Source: Sedimentisphaerales bacterium (GTDB lineage: Bacteria > Planctomycetota > Phycisphaerae > Sedimentisphaerales > Anaerobacaceae). From it: a stretch of 21,622 bases of DNA. The stretch lies in the NCBI GenBank assembly GCA_016933985.1, contig JAFGTU010000315.1:1-21622 (forward strand), given 5' to 3'. Shown piece by piece: positions 15,026 to 21,622 of this stretch; within the stretch, counting starts at the first letter, position 1; the number at the start of each line of letters is the position of its first letter. The translations under genes and the position numbers were made by a program. The notes beneath the pieces are model-generated. The model was not told the DNA's origin. It saw nothing but the letters and a program-made list of their open reading frames with translations, and searched no databases.

Positions 15026-16681
15026 TCACAGCAGCGCCAACATTGCCAGCACGCACGCCACGCACAATCCCAGCGACACCACCAGGCCCACCCACGACTG
15101 ACGCGACGGCTTAACGATGAACAATCCCCCGGCCGTGGTCAGCCGACTCGATGCAGGCACCGCCTCATCCAAAGGCAATTCGAGCTTATCTTCCTGACCG
15201 ATGGGAACGTAAATCTTCGTGAAGAACCGCTCAATCGCCCCCCGCTGGGGCGGTTTCGTCAGCAGGCTGCCTATCACACCGGCGGCGACGCCGACTATAA
15301 TCGGCACGGCAATAGTAACGTCCCTGCCGCACATAAGAACGTGACGAGTCAATATATAGCTGATTCCCGCAAGGATCGTGCTCGCGAACATCCCCGTAGT
15401 ATTCATTCGCCGCCAGAGGATGCCCATCGCCGTCGAAATGCCCACAACGCTCAGAATATTGAAATAGTCCAGGATCGCTCGCACGAGGTTCGCACGCATA
15501 AGGATCGCCCCGACGAGCGACAGAAGCGCAATGACGACGCCGACAATCCGCGTAACTTGCACTACCTGCTTTTCGTCGGCTTCGGGATTGACATACACGC
15601 GATAGACATTCTGGGAAAACAGCCCCGCCACCGTCACCTGCACCGCATCGCCCGAAGACATCGCCGCCGCCATAACGCATGCAAGCATCACGCCCTGAAG
15701 CTCCGGCCTTAGTAACCCGCGAATAGCATCCCCGAACGCCGCGTCTTTGTTGATCTCAGAACCGGAGTTGAGCAGATGAACCAGCCAGCACAGACCAAGC
15801 ACGCACCAGCCTATCGTGCAAACTCGCTTGAGCATATTGCCGTAAGTAAAGCCGACCCGACCCTCCCATTCCGTCCTGCCTGCCCCACAGACGCTCATCA
15901 AATGCGGGAAAGCCAGCGCCGTCAGGGGCGCGTTTATGCTCAGCAGCAGCACCGTCAGCAGGCTGAACTGCTTCGGATCGAACAGGCTCAGAAGGTTGCC
16001 CTCCTGCGCAGCCAATGTCTCGCGAACGCCCGACATCCCGTTGACTTCCTGCAGTTTCAAGGCGGCGGGGATCGCTATAATCGACAACGCGATTATCATA
16101 AAGCCCTGAATCATATCGGTCCGAATCGCTGCGATTATCCCGCCCCAGTAGCTATAAACGATAAACACCGCAGTGCTGACAAACAGGATGCCAAAGAACC
16201 AGGGGTCGTCGTCTCCCACTGCCGCCTTACCCATCACCCCCTGCACCGTCGTCGTCGTTGCGAGAAGGACGCCCGAGAGAAACACTATCATCCCGACCGC
16301 CGCGACGATAATATAGAGCACGCTGGCCGCCCCGCCGAAACGCTCCCGGAAAAAGTCCGCCATCGTCAGACACCGCATCCGCCTGACAACCGGAGCGATT
16401 ATCCAGTAGAAAGGCGTGCCGAACAGCCACATCCACGATACCCAGATGCTCGACGCCCCGCTTTCGACCGCCTGGCTCATCACCCCTGCCACGTTGCCGG
16501 GATGCGTCCCCGCACCGAAGGCGTGCATCACCATCATAGGCCACCCGAACTGACGATTCCCTAAGAGATACCCCTCCTGATTCCGGATACCCCGCTTGCT
16601 CAACCACCCCATCGCCAGCATGCCGGCAAAGTACAATGCCAGCACAATCCAGATCGCATAGTGTAATCCGAGAAACTCCAT
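15026..16681 (-). CDS. Sodium:solute symporter (SSS family)
   Basis: The 551-residue protein has about 13 predicted membrane helices and the SSS layout: a first helix (YAIWIVLALYFAGMLAMGW), then NQEGYLLGNRQFGWPMMVMH, the GAGTHPGNVAG core near the sodium/substrate site, and YSYWGGIIAAIRTDMIQGFMII, a hallmark of the family (compare GGxxAVxWTDxxQ). It should import a small organic solute with sodium at the inner membrane; the solute is not predictable. AAGGAG is placed 7 bases before the ATG. It lies 9 bases after the IspD-type stop and 15 bases before the dehydrogenase, so imported substrate may feed the neighbouring enzymes. Confidence 0.9.
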   Translation of the reverse strand: MEFLGLHYAIWIVLALYFAGMLAMGWLSKRGIRNQEGYLLGNRQFGWPMMVMHAFGAGTHPGNVAGVMSQAVESGASSIWVSWMWLFGTPFYWIIAPVVRRMRCLTMADFFRERFGGAASVLYIIVAAVGMIVFLSGVLLATTTTVQGVMGKAAVGDDDPWFFGILFVSTAVFIVYSYWGGIIAAIRTDMIQGFMIIALSIIAIPAALKLQEVNGMSGVRETLAAQEGNLLSLFDPKQFSLLTVLLLSINAPLTALAFPHLMSVCGAGRTEWEGRVGFTYGNMLKRVCTIGWCVLGLCWLVHLLNSGSEINKDAAFGDAIRGLLRPELQGVMLACVMAAAMSSGDAVQVTVAGLFSQNVYRVYVNPEADEKQVVQVTRIVGVVIALLSLVGAILMRANLVRAILDYFNILSVVGISTAMGILWRRMNTTGMFASTILAGISYILTRHVLMCGRDVTIAVPIIVGVAAGVIGSLLTKPPQRGAIERFFTKIYVPIGQEDKLELPLDEAVPASSRLTTAGGLFIVKPSRQSWVGLVVSLGLCVACVLAMLALL

Positions 16682-16690
16682 ACCTGCTCC

Positions 16691-17431
16691 TTACCACTGC
16701 GCCTCGGCGTATGGACCCAAAGGCCCCTTCACCGCGAGCTTCGCCCTGGATTTGATAATGGCCTCGGCAATTGCTATATCGCTGCCTCGAGTGATCTTTA
16801 TATTTGACGAATCCGTTTCCACGATCGTCACATCCTGCCCAAGTGCCTCGACGAGCTGGGCGTCGTCGCTGATTGTGCTCTGGTCGAGGTTCTTGAGATT
16901 CGCGTAAGCCTTCCTGAGCAGCCTGGCGTCGAAGACCTGCGGCGTCTGGGCCTCGTAGAGGTCCGACCTGTCAACCGTCTTGACGATGACGCCCTCTTTG
17001 ACCTGCTTGATAGTTGCCGCAACGGGGCAGGCCGGTATCGCCGCCCCGCTCTGCTCCGCCGCGGCGATTACCTTGTCGATCATCTTCTCGGTCACGCAGC
17101 ACCGGCAGGCGTCGTGCACGGCAACCAGGTCAATTTCATCCTTCACCAGCTTCAGCCCGTTGTCCACCGTATCGAAGCGCTGCTCGCCCCCGAAGAATTG
17201 CTTGACCCCGAAAAACTTCAGATTCGGCCCCCATTTGACGTGCACCATTTCTTCGTCGTCCGGATTTATCCCCAACAGCACCTGTTTGACCTCCTTGCGG
17301 TCGGCGAACACCTCGACGCTTCGCACAAACACCGCACGCCCGTCAACGTCGCTAAACTGCTTCTTTCTTTTCCCGCCGAATCGCGTGCCGGGCCCGGCCG
17401 CACAAATTATCACTGCAACAGTCTTTGACAT
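16691..17431 (-). CDS. ispD: 2-C-methyl-D-erythritol 4-phosphate cytidylyltransferase (IspD)-family protein
   Basis: The 246-residue product matches IspD, which couples CTP to methylerythritol phosphate in the MEP isoprenoid pathway. Motifs: AAGPGTRFGGKRKKQF nucleotide loop (11-26), GGEQRFDTVDNGL (81-93), VAVHDACRCC (103-112), RSDLYEAQTPQVF, and SSNIKIT with the late lysine. The usual HDAARP reads HDACRC here, a mild change. The family also includes ribitol-5-phosphate cytidylyltransferases (TarI/IspD-like), so the substrate is likely but not certain. It begins 114 bases after the corrinoid adenosyltransferase gene and lies 9 bases before the symporter gene, an unusual place for a housekeeping gene. 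No other MEP gene is in the window. Confidence 0.85.
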   Translation of the reverse strand: MSKTVAVIICAAGPGTRFGGKRKKQFSDVDGRAVFVRSVEVFADRKEVKQVLLGINPDDEEMVHVKWGPNLKFFGVKQFFGGEQRFDTVDNGLKLVKDEIDLVAVHDACRCCVTEKMIDKVIAAAEQSGAAIPACPVAATIKQVKEGVIVKTVDRSDLYEAQTPQVFDARLLRKAYANLKNLDQSTISDDAQLVEALGQDVTIVETDSSNIKITRGSDIAIAEAIIKSRAKLAVKGPLGPYAEAQW

Positions 17432-17510
17432 ACCTCAATTCCCTTTTGTCTCTGTTATTCTATGTCGCATCTCGTATCGTGTCTCACCCGGTCGCTCACG
17501 TTCCCGGCTC

Positions 17511-17545
17511 TTCTGTCTTCTGTCTCCTGTATTCTGTATTCTGTT
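17511..17545. repeat. Five imperfect heptamer repeats (TTCTGTM)
   Basis: TTCTGTC, TTCTGTC, TCCTGTA, TTCTGTA and TTCTGTT run head to tail, ending exactly at the base before the minus-strand stop codon of the corrinoid adenosyltransferase gene (TAA, 17546-17548). On the mRNA strand the tract is purine-rich (ACAGAA units). No further gene is seen in the gap 17432-17545. Confidence 0.75.
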
Positions 17546-18088
17546 TTAATAGTCGATGCCCCGACGGGCGCAGATGCCCTTGTCAAACGGATGTTTGACC
17601 TTCTTCATTTCAGTAACCAGATCCGCCAGGGCCAATAGCTCTTTCGTCGCTCCACGTCCGGTCATCACTATCTCGACCCCGAGGCCCCTTCTATCGATAA
17701 TGCCCTTAATATCTTCGAGCCTGGCAAGGCCCTTGGCAAGGCAGAACACAATTTCATCGAGTATGACCACATCGTAAATCCCTTTTTCTGCGGTTTGGGC
17801 GATTCGCTCAAGTGCATCGCCGATTGCCGACTTCATCGAGGCAACGGCTTCCTTGTCGTCCGGGGATTCAGCCATATTCCAGGGCCTATCAAGCGCCTCG
17901 ACCTCGATTCCGCCGCCGCCCCCCTGCAGCGCCAATCGCTCCCCGATATCGAGGCAGGGCGGCTTAAGGAACTGGTAGATCAGGACCTTGTTCCCCTGCC
18001 CGGCAGCACGCAGCGCCAGGCCGAAGGCGGCGGTCGTCTTGCCCTTGCCGTCGCCCGTATAAATCTGAACAAGTCCTTGATCAAGCAT
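17546..18088 (-). CDS. cobO: Corrinoid (cob(I)yrinic acid a,c-diamide) adenosyltransferase, CobA/BtuR type
   Basis: This enzyme transfers the adenosyl group of ATP to cobalt of corrinoids, making the coenzyme form of B12 in the cytoplasm. The 180-residue product has the P-loop GDGKGKTT at 12-19, a Walker-B-like VVILDEIVF near 107-115, VEIVMTGRGA near 138-147, and the family tail KHPFDKGICARRGIDY. The frame continues 18 codons upstream, but MLDQGLVQIYTGDGKGKT is chosen because family members begin here; the ribosome-binding site is weak. It is the first gene of the minus-strand block ahead of ispD. Its nearness to URO-D-like proteins, whose relatives use corrinoid methyl donors, is suggestive only. 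Confidence 0.9.
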   Translation of the reverse strand: MLDQGLVQIYTGDGKGKTTAAFGLALRAAGQGNKVLIYQFLKPPCLDIGERLALQGGGGGIEVEALDRPWNMAESPDDKEAVASMKSAIGDALERIAQTAEKGIYDVVILDEIVFCLAKGLARLEDIKGIIDRRGLGVEIVMTGRGATKELLALADLVTEMKKVKHPFDKGICARRGIDY

Positions 18089-18305
18089 ATCCACATAGTA
18101 AGGCCAAAAACCCCCGATTAAAAGGCAAAAACTCAAAAACACCCGTCATCCACGAGTCGTTGGGCTCGTTCGTAAGGCATACCCAATTGTAGCCTGCCCC
18201 GGGCGCGATGAGCAGGAATCTCACTGCGAAGACTTTTTTTTGTCGCATTTTTACCGATTCCTCGCTCTTAATGGTAGAAGCGCTTCAAGTAAGGAGTTCT
18301 GTAAC

Positions 18306-18830
18306 GTGCAATCAGATGCTGAAATAACAAAGATGGTGCTAAACGGCGAGAAACAGGCATTCGCCGCACTCGTTGAACGTTATGAACGCCCCGTCCGAGC
18401 GGTGGCCCTCAACGTTCTCCGCGACTACCATCGTGCCGACGACGCCGCTCAGGATGCCTTTGTCAAGGCGTATGAGAAGCTGCCGGGCCTGCGAAAACCG
18501 GCCGCTTTTGGCCCCTGGCTGATGAGGATAACTCGCCGATGCGCCCTCGATTCGGCCAGGCGGATACCAAAAAGGGCCTCGCTTGAACTACAGACCGCCG
18601 AGGAAATAGAAAGCCGCGACGGCCGATTGGACCCGGACAAGCAAACCCTCTTGGCCGCCGTAGCAAGACTGCCCGAGGCCGAGCAGCAGGTGATAATGCT
18701 CCGATACCTCGGCAGCAACAGCGTCAACGAGGTCGCCAGAATAGCCGGACGAAGCGTCGGAACCGTTACAAAACAATTATCGCGGGCGCATGGACGCCTG
18801 CGAAAGATGCTGAAGGAGGCAGACCTATGA
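18306..18830 (+). CDS. ECF-family RNA polymerase sigma factor
   Basis: The 174-residue product redirects RNA polymerase to a specific promoter set. Region 2 is clear (FAALVERYERPVRAVALNVL, ADDAAQDAFVKAYEKL, FGPWLMRITRRCALDSAR), as is region 4 (LPEAEQQVIMLRYLG, VNEVARIAGRSVGTVTKQLSRAHGRLRKML). The start is taken as GTG at 18306 because AAGGAG lies 9 bases before it and the family typically begins close to SDAEI; an upstream TTG at 18240 has no ribosome-binding site. Its TGA overlaps the ATG of the next gene (ATGA), the usual layout for a sigma factor with its own regulator. No matching autoregulated promoter was identified in 18143-18305. Confidence 0.9.
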   Translation: MQSDAEITKMVLNGEKQAFAALVERYERPVRAVALNVLRDYHRADDAAQDAFVKAYEKLPGLRKPAAFGPWLMRITRRCALDSARRIPKRASLELQTAEEIESRDGRLDPDKQTLLAAVARLPEAEQQVIMLRYLGSNSVNEVARIAGRSVGTVTKQLSRAHGRLRKMLKEADL

Positions 18831-20050
18831 CTGCCCACGAAAATAATATAGAGCAGAAGTTGCAACAGCTCGCCCAGGCCCTCGAATCGCAGGATTCGAT
18901 AATCCCCGGCGTAATGAGCCGTATCGAGGCCCTCCCGAAAGGCCGGCCGGGCAAGCACGACAATCAAAAGAGCATACTCATGATCAGGAGAATCATTATG
19001 AATCGTTTCACGAAGTTCGCCGCTGCCGCGGTGATAATAATAAGTGTGGTCTTGGCAATAGGCGTATGGAACAAGTCGATGCCCGCCGCTTACGCCCTTG
19101 AATGCACGATCCGCGCCAACCACGGAGTCAGGTATATCCACATCAAGGACTTCAAGCCGGGCCAATCCGACCCTAAGGAATTCTGGATTGAGTTTTCAGA
19201 ATCAGGCGAGGTCATGAATGCACGCCTTGACTTCCCCGCCTGGGCCTCCGCCGACGGCGAAAAAGCCGTAGTGTGGAAGGAGGACAAGGCTAAAGTCTGG
19301 TTCAAGAAGAAGAACACGCTAACGACCCTCATGGATAAGACCGTTGCCACGCAACTGCTCGAAGCCATGCAACAGCTTAATCCCAGGCTCGCCGTAGAGC
19401 GATTGAAGCTGCAGCAGGCCGAAGGCAAGGCGAGCGTCGAGATTGATGAGCCTGCAGACAAGTCCAAGCCGATCGTCGTAACCGCCACGTATCCGCCCCA
19501 AGGCTCGATTCCGGGCCGCCGGCTAATCCTGTTCGTTGACCCGGCGACCAAGCTCGTTTCCGTTGTTGAGTTCTACCAGCTAAAGGATGGTGAATATCGG
19601 CAGTACGGCTTGACTGAATATCACGGCTACAATCAGCCTATCGACCCTGCCGTCTTTGCACTTGAGAATGAGGTCCCCACTGACGCCATGCGGGTCGATC
19701 AGACCACCCAGGAAATCGGCCTTGTTCAGGGCCGGCTCACCGACCAAGAGATCGCAGTCGAAGTCGTGTGTCAGTTTCTCCAGGCCCTGATCGCCGCTGA
19801 TTACGCAAAGGCGGGCAGAATCTACTCCGGCGTCCCCGCCGAGCTCCTCGAGCAGAAGCTCGCCGCCGTGAAGTTCGTCCGAATAGTCTCGATAGGCGAG
19901 CCGACCCCCTCGACCTTCAACGACAGCTTGAAGGTCCCCTGCGAGTACGAAATTGAGGCCGATGGAGTCAAATCCGTCAGTCAGTCCGGCATTTACGTCC
20001 GTCCCGTTCACGGCCAGCCGGGCCGATGGTCCATCGACGGTGGATTCTAA
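18827..20050 (+). CDS. Membrane-anchored anti-sigma-factor-like protein
   Basis: The 407-residue product starts inside the sigma factor stop, so co-translation is near certain and a role in holding that sigma factor inactive is inferred. A short helical cytoplasmic part (1-60: IEQKLQQLAQALESQ, VMSRIEALPKG) precedes one membrane helix (about 64-81), and about 325 residues lie outside. The zinc anti-sigma motif HxxxCxxC is absent. The external part looks beta-rich (AVVWKEDKAKVWFKKKN, RRLILFVDPATKLVSVVEFY), like LolA/MucB-type sensor folds, and ends with an NTF2-like region (VCQFLQALIAADYAKAGRIYSGV to YEIEADGVKSV) and WSIDGGF. No named family is recognised with certainty. Confidence 0.7.
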   Translation: MTAHENNIEQKLQQLAQALESQDSIIPGVMSRIEALPKGRPGKHDNQKSILMIRRIIMNRFTKFAAAAVIIISVVLAIGVWNKSMPAAYALECTIRANHGVRYIHIKDFKPGQSDPKEFWIEFSESGEVMNARLDFPAWASADGEKAVVWKEDKAKVWFKKKNTLTTLMDKTVATQLLEAMQQLNPRLAVERLKLQQAEGKASVEIDEPADKSKPIVVTATYPPQGSIPGRRLILFVDPATKLVSVVEFYQLKDGEYRQYGLTEYHGYNQPIDPAVFALENEVPTDAMRVDQTTQEIGLVQGRLTDQEIAVEVVCQFLQALIAADYAKAGRIYSGVPAELLEQKLAAVKFVRIVSIGEPTPSTFNDSLKVPCEYEIEADGVKSVSQSGIYVRPVHGQPGRWSIDGGF

Positions 20051-20079
20051 CAGCTCAATCCGCTAATCAGCATTTCCCT

Positions 20080-20114
20080 AAAGCCGCCTGTCCCCGAAGA
20101 CAGGCGGCTTTTCA
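20080..20114 (+). terminator. Rho-independent terminator after the sigma/anti-sigma pair
   Basis: AAAGCCGCCTGTC (20080-20092) pairs perfectly with GACAGGCGGCTTT (20099-20111) around CCCGAA, followed by T and CAAATTT. It lies 29 bases after the stop codon. Confidence 0.9.
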
Positions 20115-20152
20115 AATTTGAGGTCACTGCCGGTAATACCGGAAGACTATCA

Positions 20153-20181
20153 TTGACAAACCCGCGCCGAAACGTTATACT
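20153..20181 (+). promoter_or_regulatory. Near-consensus sigma70 promoter for the DUF3568-like gene
   Basis: TTGACA (20153-20158) is a perfect -35 and TATACT (20176-20181) a near-perfect -10, with the ideal 17-base spacing. The start codon follows about 42 bases after the predicted start site, with AAAGGAG at 20216-20222. Confidence 0.8.
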
Positions 20182-20229
20182 TGTGCCCAATTATGCTGAT
20201 CAGAATTTAAAACCCAAAGGAGAATTGTA

Positions 20230-20619
20230 ATGAACAAGCAAAAAGTGATTTTGGCGATTCTATACGTAGGCGCCGCTATTACCGTTAGCGGCTGCGTACT
20301 GGCGGCAGTCGGTGCAGGAGCCGCAGGAACAGTTGCCTATGTAAAAGGCGACCTCGAAATCCTCGAAGCAAAGGGCCTCGACGACGTCTATGCGGCATCC
20401 AAAAAGGCGCTCGAAGGCCTCGAACTAACCGTAATCCAGGACAACAAAGACAAAATCGGCGCCACCCTCGTATCACGCGATTCGCAAGATAAGAAGATAA
20501 CTATTACCCTTAAAGCCGTCACGGACGAGTCAACCGAAATCTCAATCAGGTACGGCACTTTCGGCAGCGAGGCAAAATCGTCAATGATCTATAACAAGAT
20601 CAAAGAGAACCTCAAGTAA
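20230..20619 (+). CDS. DUF3568-like small lipoprotein
   Basis: The 129-residue product has a lipoprotein leader with lipobox TVSGC (C22), then a glycine/alanine-rich stretch (VLAAVGAGAAGTVAYVKGDLE). The rest (YAASKKALEGLELTVIQ, GATLVSRDSQDKKITITLKAV, STEISIRYGTFGSEAKSSMIYNKIKENL) is the small alpha-beta fold of the DUF3568 family, whose function is unknown. It is probably anchored in the outer membrane. It has its own strong promoter and an excellent ribosome-binding site, so it should be well expressed as a single gene. Its stop codon lies in the loop of a 10-base-pair hairpin. Confidence 0.8.
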   Translation: MNKQKVILAILYVGAAITVSGCVLAAVGAGAAGTVAYVKGDLEILEAKGLDDVYAASKKALEGLELTVIQDNKDKIGATLVSRDSQDKKITITLKAVTDESTEISIRYGTFGSEAKSSMIYNKIKENLK

Positions 20620-20629
20620 CTTGAGGTTC
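20607..20629. other. Perfect hairpin centred on the stop codon of the DUF3568-like gene
   Basis: GAACCTCAAG (20607-20616) pairs with CTTGAGGTTC (20620-20629), with the TAA stop as the three-base loop. No T-run follows on either strand. It sits in the short gap between convergent genes and may act as a weak bidirectional terminator or mRNA end protector. Confidence 0.55.
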
Positions 20630-20644
20630 ACATTTGCATCTATG

Positions 20645-21307
20645 TCATCCTATATCCTTCTCTGCGGGGCCCGGCGGAAGCTGGGGCGATGCCGCCGAAG
20701 CGGAGGTCTCGGCGATTGATATCTCCGTCGTGTAGTCCGGGTATGAAAGCGAAACGATCCTCTTGAACGCCATCCTCGTTTTGTCCTGGAGCATGTCAAG
20801 GACGTAGAGGTCGTTGACGTTGCTCAGGGCGTTTTCTCTGGCCTCGTCGTCCAAGGCGAGCACCTCGTCGGAGCTGAAGTCTTGAATAATATCGTACTTC
20901 CAGGCGATGTTCTCGGCCTTCTCTAATGGCAGCTTGTAGAACTTCCTGTTGTATATCTCGCAGCTCAGCACCTTCGGGCTTGGAAGCGATATGGTGATTG
21001 ATTTCCGCGTATCGTCCACCGAGCAATCCAGCCGGTCCAGGTCGAAACCCACCTTGAGCTTCGCCGTATAGCGCAGCAGACCCCTCTTCCAGCGAACCGT
21101 AACAAAGCCCGCCTTCTGCTGCTTTATCTCCGTAACGCCCTCGGTCCTGTATTCAAGCACGGCCAATTCCGCTATCGCCTGGATCGACTTGACCAGAAAC
21201 GTGGTTGTCTTCGACTGGACCGTATGCTTCTCGGCCAGCTTCCTGCCCGCATAGAACGCAAGCCCCCCAACAACCGCAATACTCACACCAAGAATGGCAT
21301 ACCACAT
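20645..21307 (-). CDS. DUF4230-like membrane-anchored protein
   Basis: The 220-residue product has one N-terminal membrane helix (about 3-20, YAILGVSIAVVGGLAFYAG) and then a soluble domain resembling DUF4230: SIQAIAELAVLEYRTEGVTE, RYTAKLKVGFDLDRLDCSVDD, KSITISLPSPKVLSCEI, ending in a helical part and a Pro/Ala-rich tail. The family has no settled function. AGGAG lies 9 bases before the ATG. The gene is convergent with the DUF3568-like gene, 25 bases from its stop. A possible promoter lies about 70 bases upstream of the start. Confidence 0.75.
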   Translation of the reverse strand: MWYAILGVSIAVVGGLAFYAGRKLAEKHTVQSKTTTFLVKSIQAIAELAVLEYRTEGVTEIKQQKAGFVTVRWKRGLLRYTAKLKVGFDLDRLDCSVDDTRKSITISLPSPKVLSCEIYNRKFYKLPLEKAENIAWKYDIIQDFSSDEVLALDDEARENALSNVNDLYVLDMLQDKTRMAFKRIVSLSYPDYTTEISIAETSASAASPQLPPGPAEKDIG

Positions 21308-21375
21308 TTCTGCTGCTCCTGCCCCATAGTATCGATGCCGGACCGACGATGCAGGCCGGCTGACTGCCGAATCGC

Positions 21376-21404
21376 AGAATAATCAAAACAAATCCCCGAG
21401 TCAA
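21376..21404 (-). promoter_or_regulatory. Candidate promoter for the DUF4230-like gene
   Basis: On the minus strand, TTGACT (21399-21404) and TATTCT (21376-21381) are separated by 17 bases. The -10 is only a partial match. The whole gap 21308-21622 (315 bases) otherwise holds no gene; its last 83 bases are described separately. Confidence 0.4.
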
Positions 21405-21539
21405 ACCAAAACTCGCCAACGCCGGCATAAGGGCTTACTCTGTAACCACGCTGCAAATAAAGCCCCGTCTATGCTCGGCCTGCCTTGTTAAGTGAATCCT
21501 GCAACGAAGCTTACGACAAAACCTCCGCTAACTACTAAC

Positions 21540-21622
21540 TAGGGACAGTGGGGCTGTTGAAAAACCCCTTCATTTCCGATAAGATATTATACATCAGATA
21601 ATTGCTAAATGCCATGTCCCTA
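21540..21622. mobile_element. Possible insertion-sequence end or small mobile remnant
   Basis: TAGGGACA (21540-21547) is repeated inverted as TGTCCCTA at the window end (21615-21622). Just inside, GTGGGGCTGTTGAAAAACC (21548-21566) resembles the terminal repeats of IS5/IS1182-type elements (GGCTGTTGAAAA). No transposase is visible; the element may be a short remnant or continue beyond the window. Confidence 0.4.

Noticed and set aside
15776..16564. 262-codon open frame on the plus strand
   Set aside because: It is antisense to the symporter; its His/Arg/Gln/Pro-rich composition is typical of the reverse strand of a hydrophobic protein gene.
18143..18305. Possible cobalamin riboswitch near the corrinoid adenosyltransferase gene
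   Set aside because: I looked for the B12-box and the GCCACTG-type core on both strands and did not find them; the GC-rich segment there forms only weak pairing.
18449..19165. 238-codon open frame on the minus strand
   Set aside because: It crosses the sigma/anti-sigma junction in antisense and shows no domain; the plus-strand genes there have clear motifs.

Overview
The window looks like chromosomal DNA of a moderately GC-rich Gram-negative bacterium, most likely a planctomycete of the Phycisphaerae/Sedimentisphaerales type. I infer this from gene content: a receptor-like Ser/Thr kinase fused to PD40 propeller repeats and a dockerin-like tail ending in YWGQ motifs, several divergent uroporphyrinogen-decarboxylase (URO-D) family proteins, many small lipoproteins, and an ECF sigma factor overlapping a membrane-anchored anti-sigma-like gene. 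No rRNA, tRNA, CRISPR array, prophage or intact transposase was found.

Layout. Positions 1-843 (minus) hold the translation pair rpmE-prfA, with prfA cut by the window edge. Positions 1041-1841 (plus) encode a sugar-phosphate isomerase/epimerase-like TIM barrel followed by a good terminator. Positions 2057-5464 (plus) encode the kinase-propeller-dockerin protein. Positions 5551-9937 (minus) carry five envelope genes, read in the order glycine-zipper lipoprotein, COG3014-type lipoprotein, YcfL-like lipoprotein, LpoB-like lipoprotein and a CsgG/FlgT-like secreted protein. A near-consensus promoter precedes the first gene, and a perfect terminator hairpin lies between the first and second.

Positions 10202-18088 (minus) form a metabolic block, read in the order corrinoid adenosyltransferase, IspD-type cytidylyltransferase, sodium:solute symporter, 3-hydroxyisobutyrate-dehydrogenase-like oxidoreductase, URO-D-like protein 2, a short dispersed-type repeat, a divergent NRAMP-like transporter and URO-D-like protein 1. 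Two 4-base ATGA overlaps and very short gaps show tight coupling. My reading is a transport-plus-catabolism cluster with possible methyl/corrinoid chemistry; the substrate is not readable from the sequence.

Positions 18306-20050 (plus) carry the sigma/anti-sigma pair, closed by a strong terminator. A DUF3568-like lipoprotein with its own near-consensus promoter follows at 20230-20619. A convergent DUF4230-like membrane protein lies at 20645-21307. The last 83 bases are bounded by an 8-base inverted repeat and contain a motif resembling insertion-sequence ends.

The most notable items are the kinase whose five-repeat sensor block has been duplicated as a whole, the LpoB/YcfL/COG3014/FlgT-like envelope operon with an internal terminator, and the URO-D/dehydrogenase/symporter/NRAMP-like cluster whose transporter and methyltransferase-like proteins have lost or altered the usual metal-binding motifs.
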